A stretch of DNA of 5,651 nucleotides from contig CANCOG010000348.1 of assembly GCA_947379685.1 (NCBI GenBank), forward strand, positions 1 through 5,651. Reading direction: 5' to 3'. The stretch's first letter is position 1. Every line of letters starts with the position of its first letter. This document shows positions 5,572 through 5,651 of the stretch, one piece after another. Under the pieces are notes generated by a model. The model saw only the letters and a list, made by a program, of their open reading frames with translations. It was not told the DNA's origin and searched no databases. The position numbers and the translations under genes were made by a program. Source of the DNA: Flavipsychrobacter stenotrophus. GTDB lineage: Bacteria > Bacteroidota > Bacteroidia > Chitinophagales > Chitinophagaceae.

Positions 5572-5651
5572 ATGAATTTTCAACTTACAGAGGAACAGAT
5601 TGCAGTGCAGATGGCTGCAAGGGATTTTGCCCGGAATGAATTATTGCCCGG
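5572..5651 (+). CDS. Acyl-CoA dehydrogenase, N-terminal fragment (3' end outside window)
   Basis: The frame from the ATG at 5572 runs open to the window edge: 26 complete codons and two bases. The start of the translation, MNFQLTEEQIAVQMAARDFA, followed by RNELLP, is the characteristic N-terminal helix of acyl-CoA dehydrogenases (LTEEQ, then AARDFA). These FAD enzymes oxidise acyl-CoA to enoyl-CoA in fatty-acid or branched-chain amino-acid breakdown and work in the cytosol. The catalytic and FAD-binding parts lie beyond the window, so the substrate class cannot be assigned. No Shine-Dalgarno sequence precedes the start. It seems unrelated in function to the glycan genes upstream. Confidence 0.85.
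   Translation, partial: MNFQLTEEQIAVQMAARDFARNELLP

Overview
The window looks like chromosomal DNA of a Bacteroidota species, probably close to Chitinophagaceae. Reasons: a type IX secretion (T9SS) PorZ-like protein ending in the class-specific C-terminal domain, no convincing Shine-Dalgarno sequences before the starts, and a candidate TAnnTTTG-type -7 promoter element. All confident genes lie on the + strand. The family assignment rests on general resemblance only.

Layout. Positions 1-1134 hold the 3' part of a PorZ-like gene, followed after 4 bp by a full-length recO (1139-1870). A non-coding stretch with two hairpins (1871-2103) precedes an A+T-rich gene for a 148-residue membrane-anchored protein of unknown function (2104-2550). 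A second non-coding stretch of 373 bp (2551-2923) contains four perfect inverted repeats and a possible promoter. Next is a tight three-gene unit: an FkbM-like methyltransferase (2924-3781), a small membrane-anchored protein of no recognised family (3825-4223) and a multi-membrane-span GT-C/GT39-like glycosyltransferase (4230-5456). The window ends in the first 26 codons of an acyl-CoA dehydrogenase (from 5572), which has its own candidate promoter.

How the parts fit. PorZ belongs to the outer-membrane attachment complex of T9SS, and recO is a DNA-repair gene that appears to share its transcript. The three-gene unit would fit modification of a cell-surface or secreted glycan: a lipid-linked sugar transferase in the inner membrane, a periplasm-facing small partner, and a cytosolic O-methyltransferase. 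This joint role is inferred from family and spacing only. The stretch 1871-2923 has the look of accessory DNA set between conserved genes: low G+C in its one gene, and palindromes in both flanks and inside the gene. I see no transposase, CRISPR array, tRNA or rRNA. The most unusual items are the palindrome set, the uncharacterised three-gene unit, and its 132-residue middle protein.
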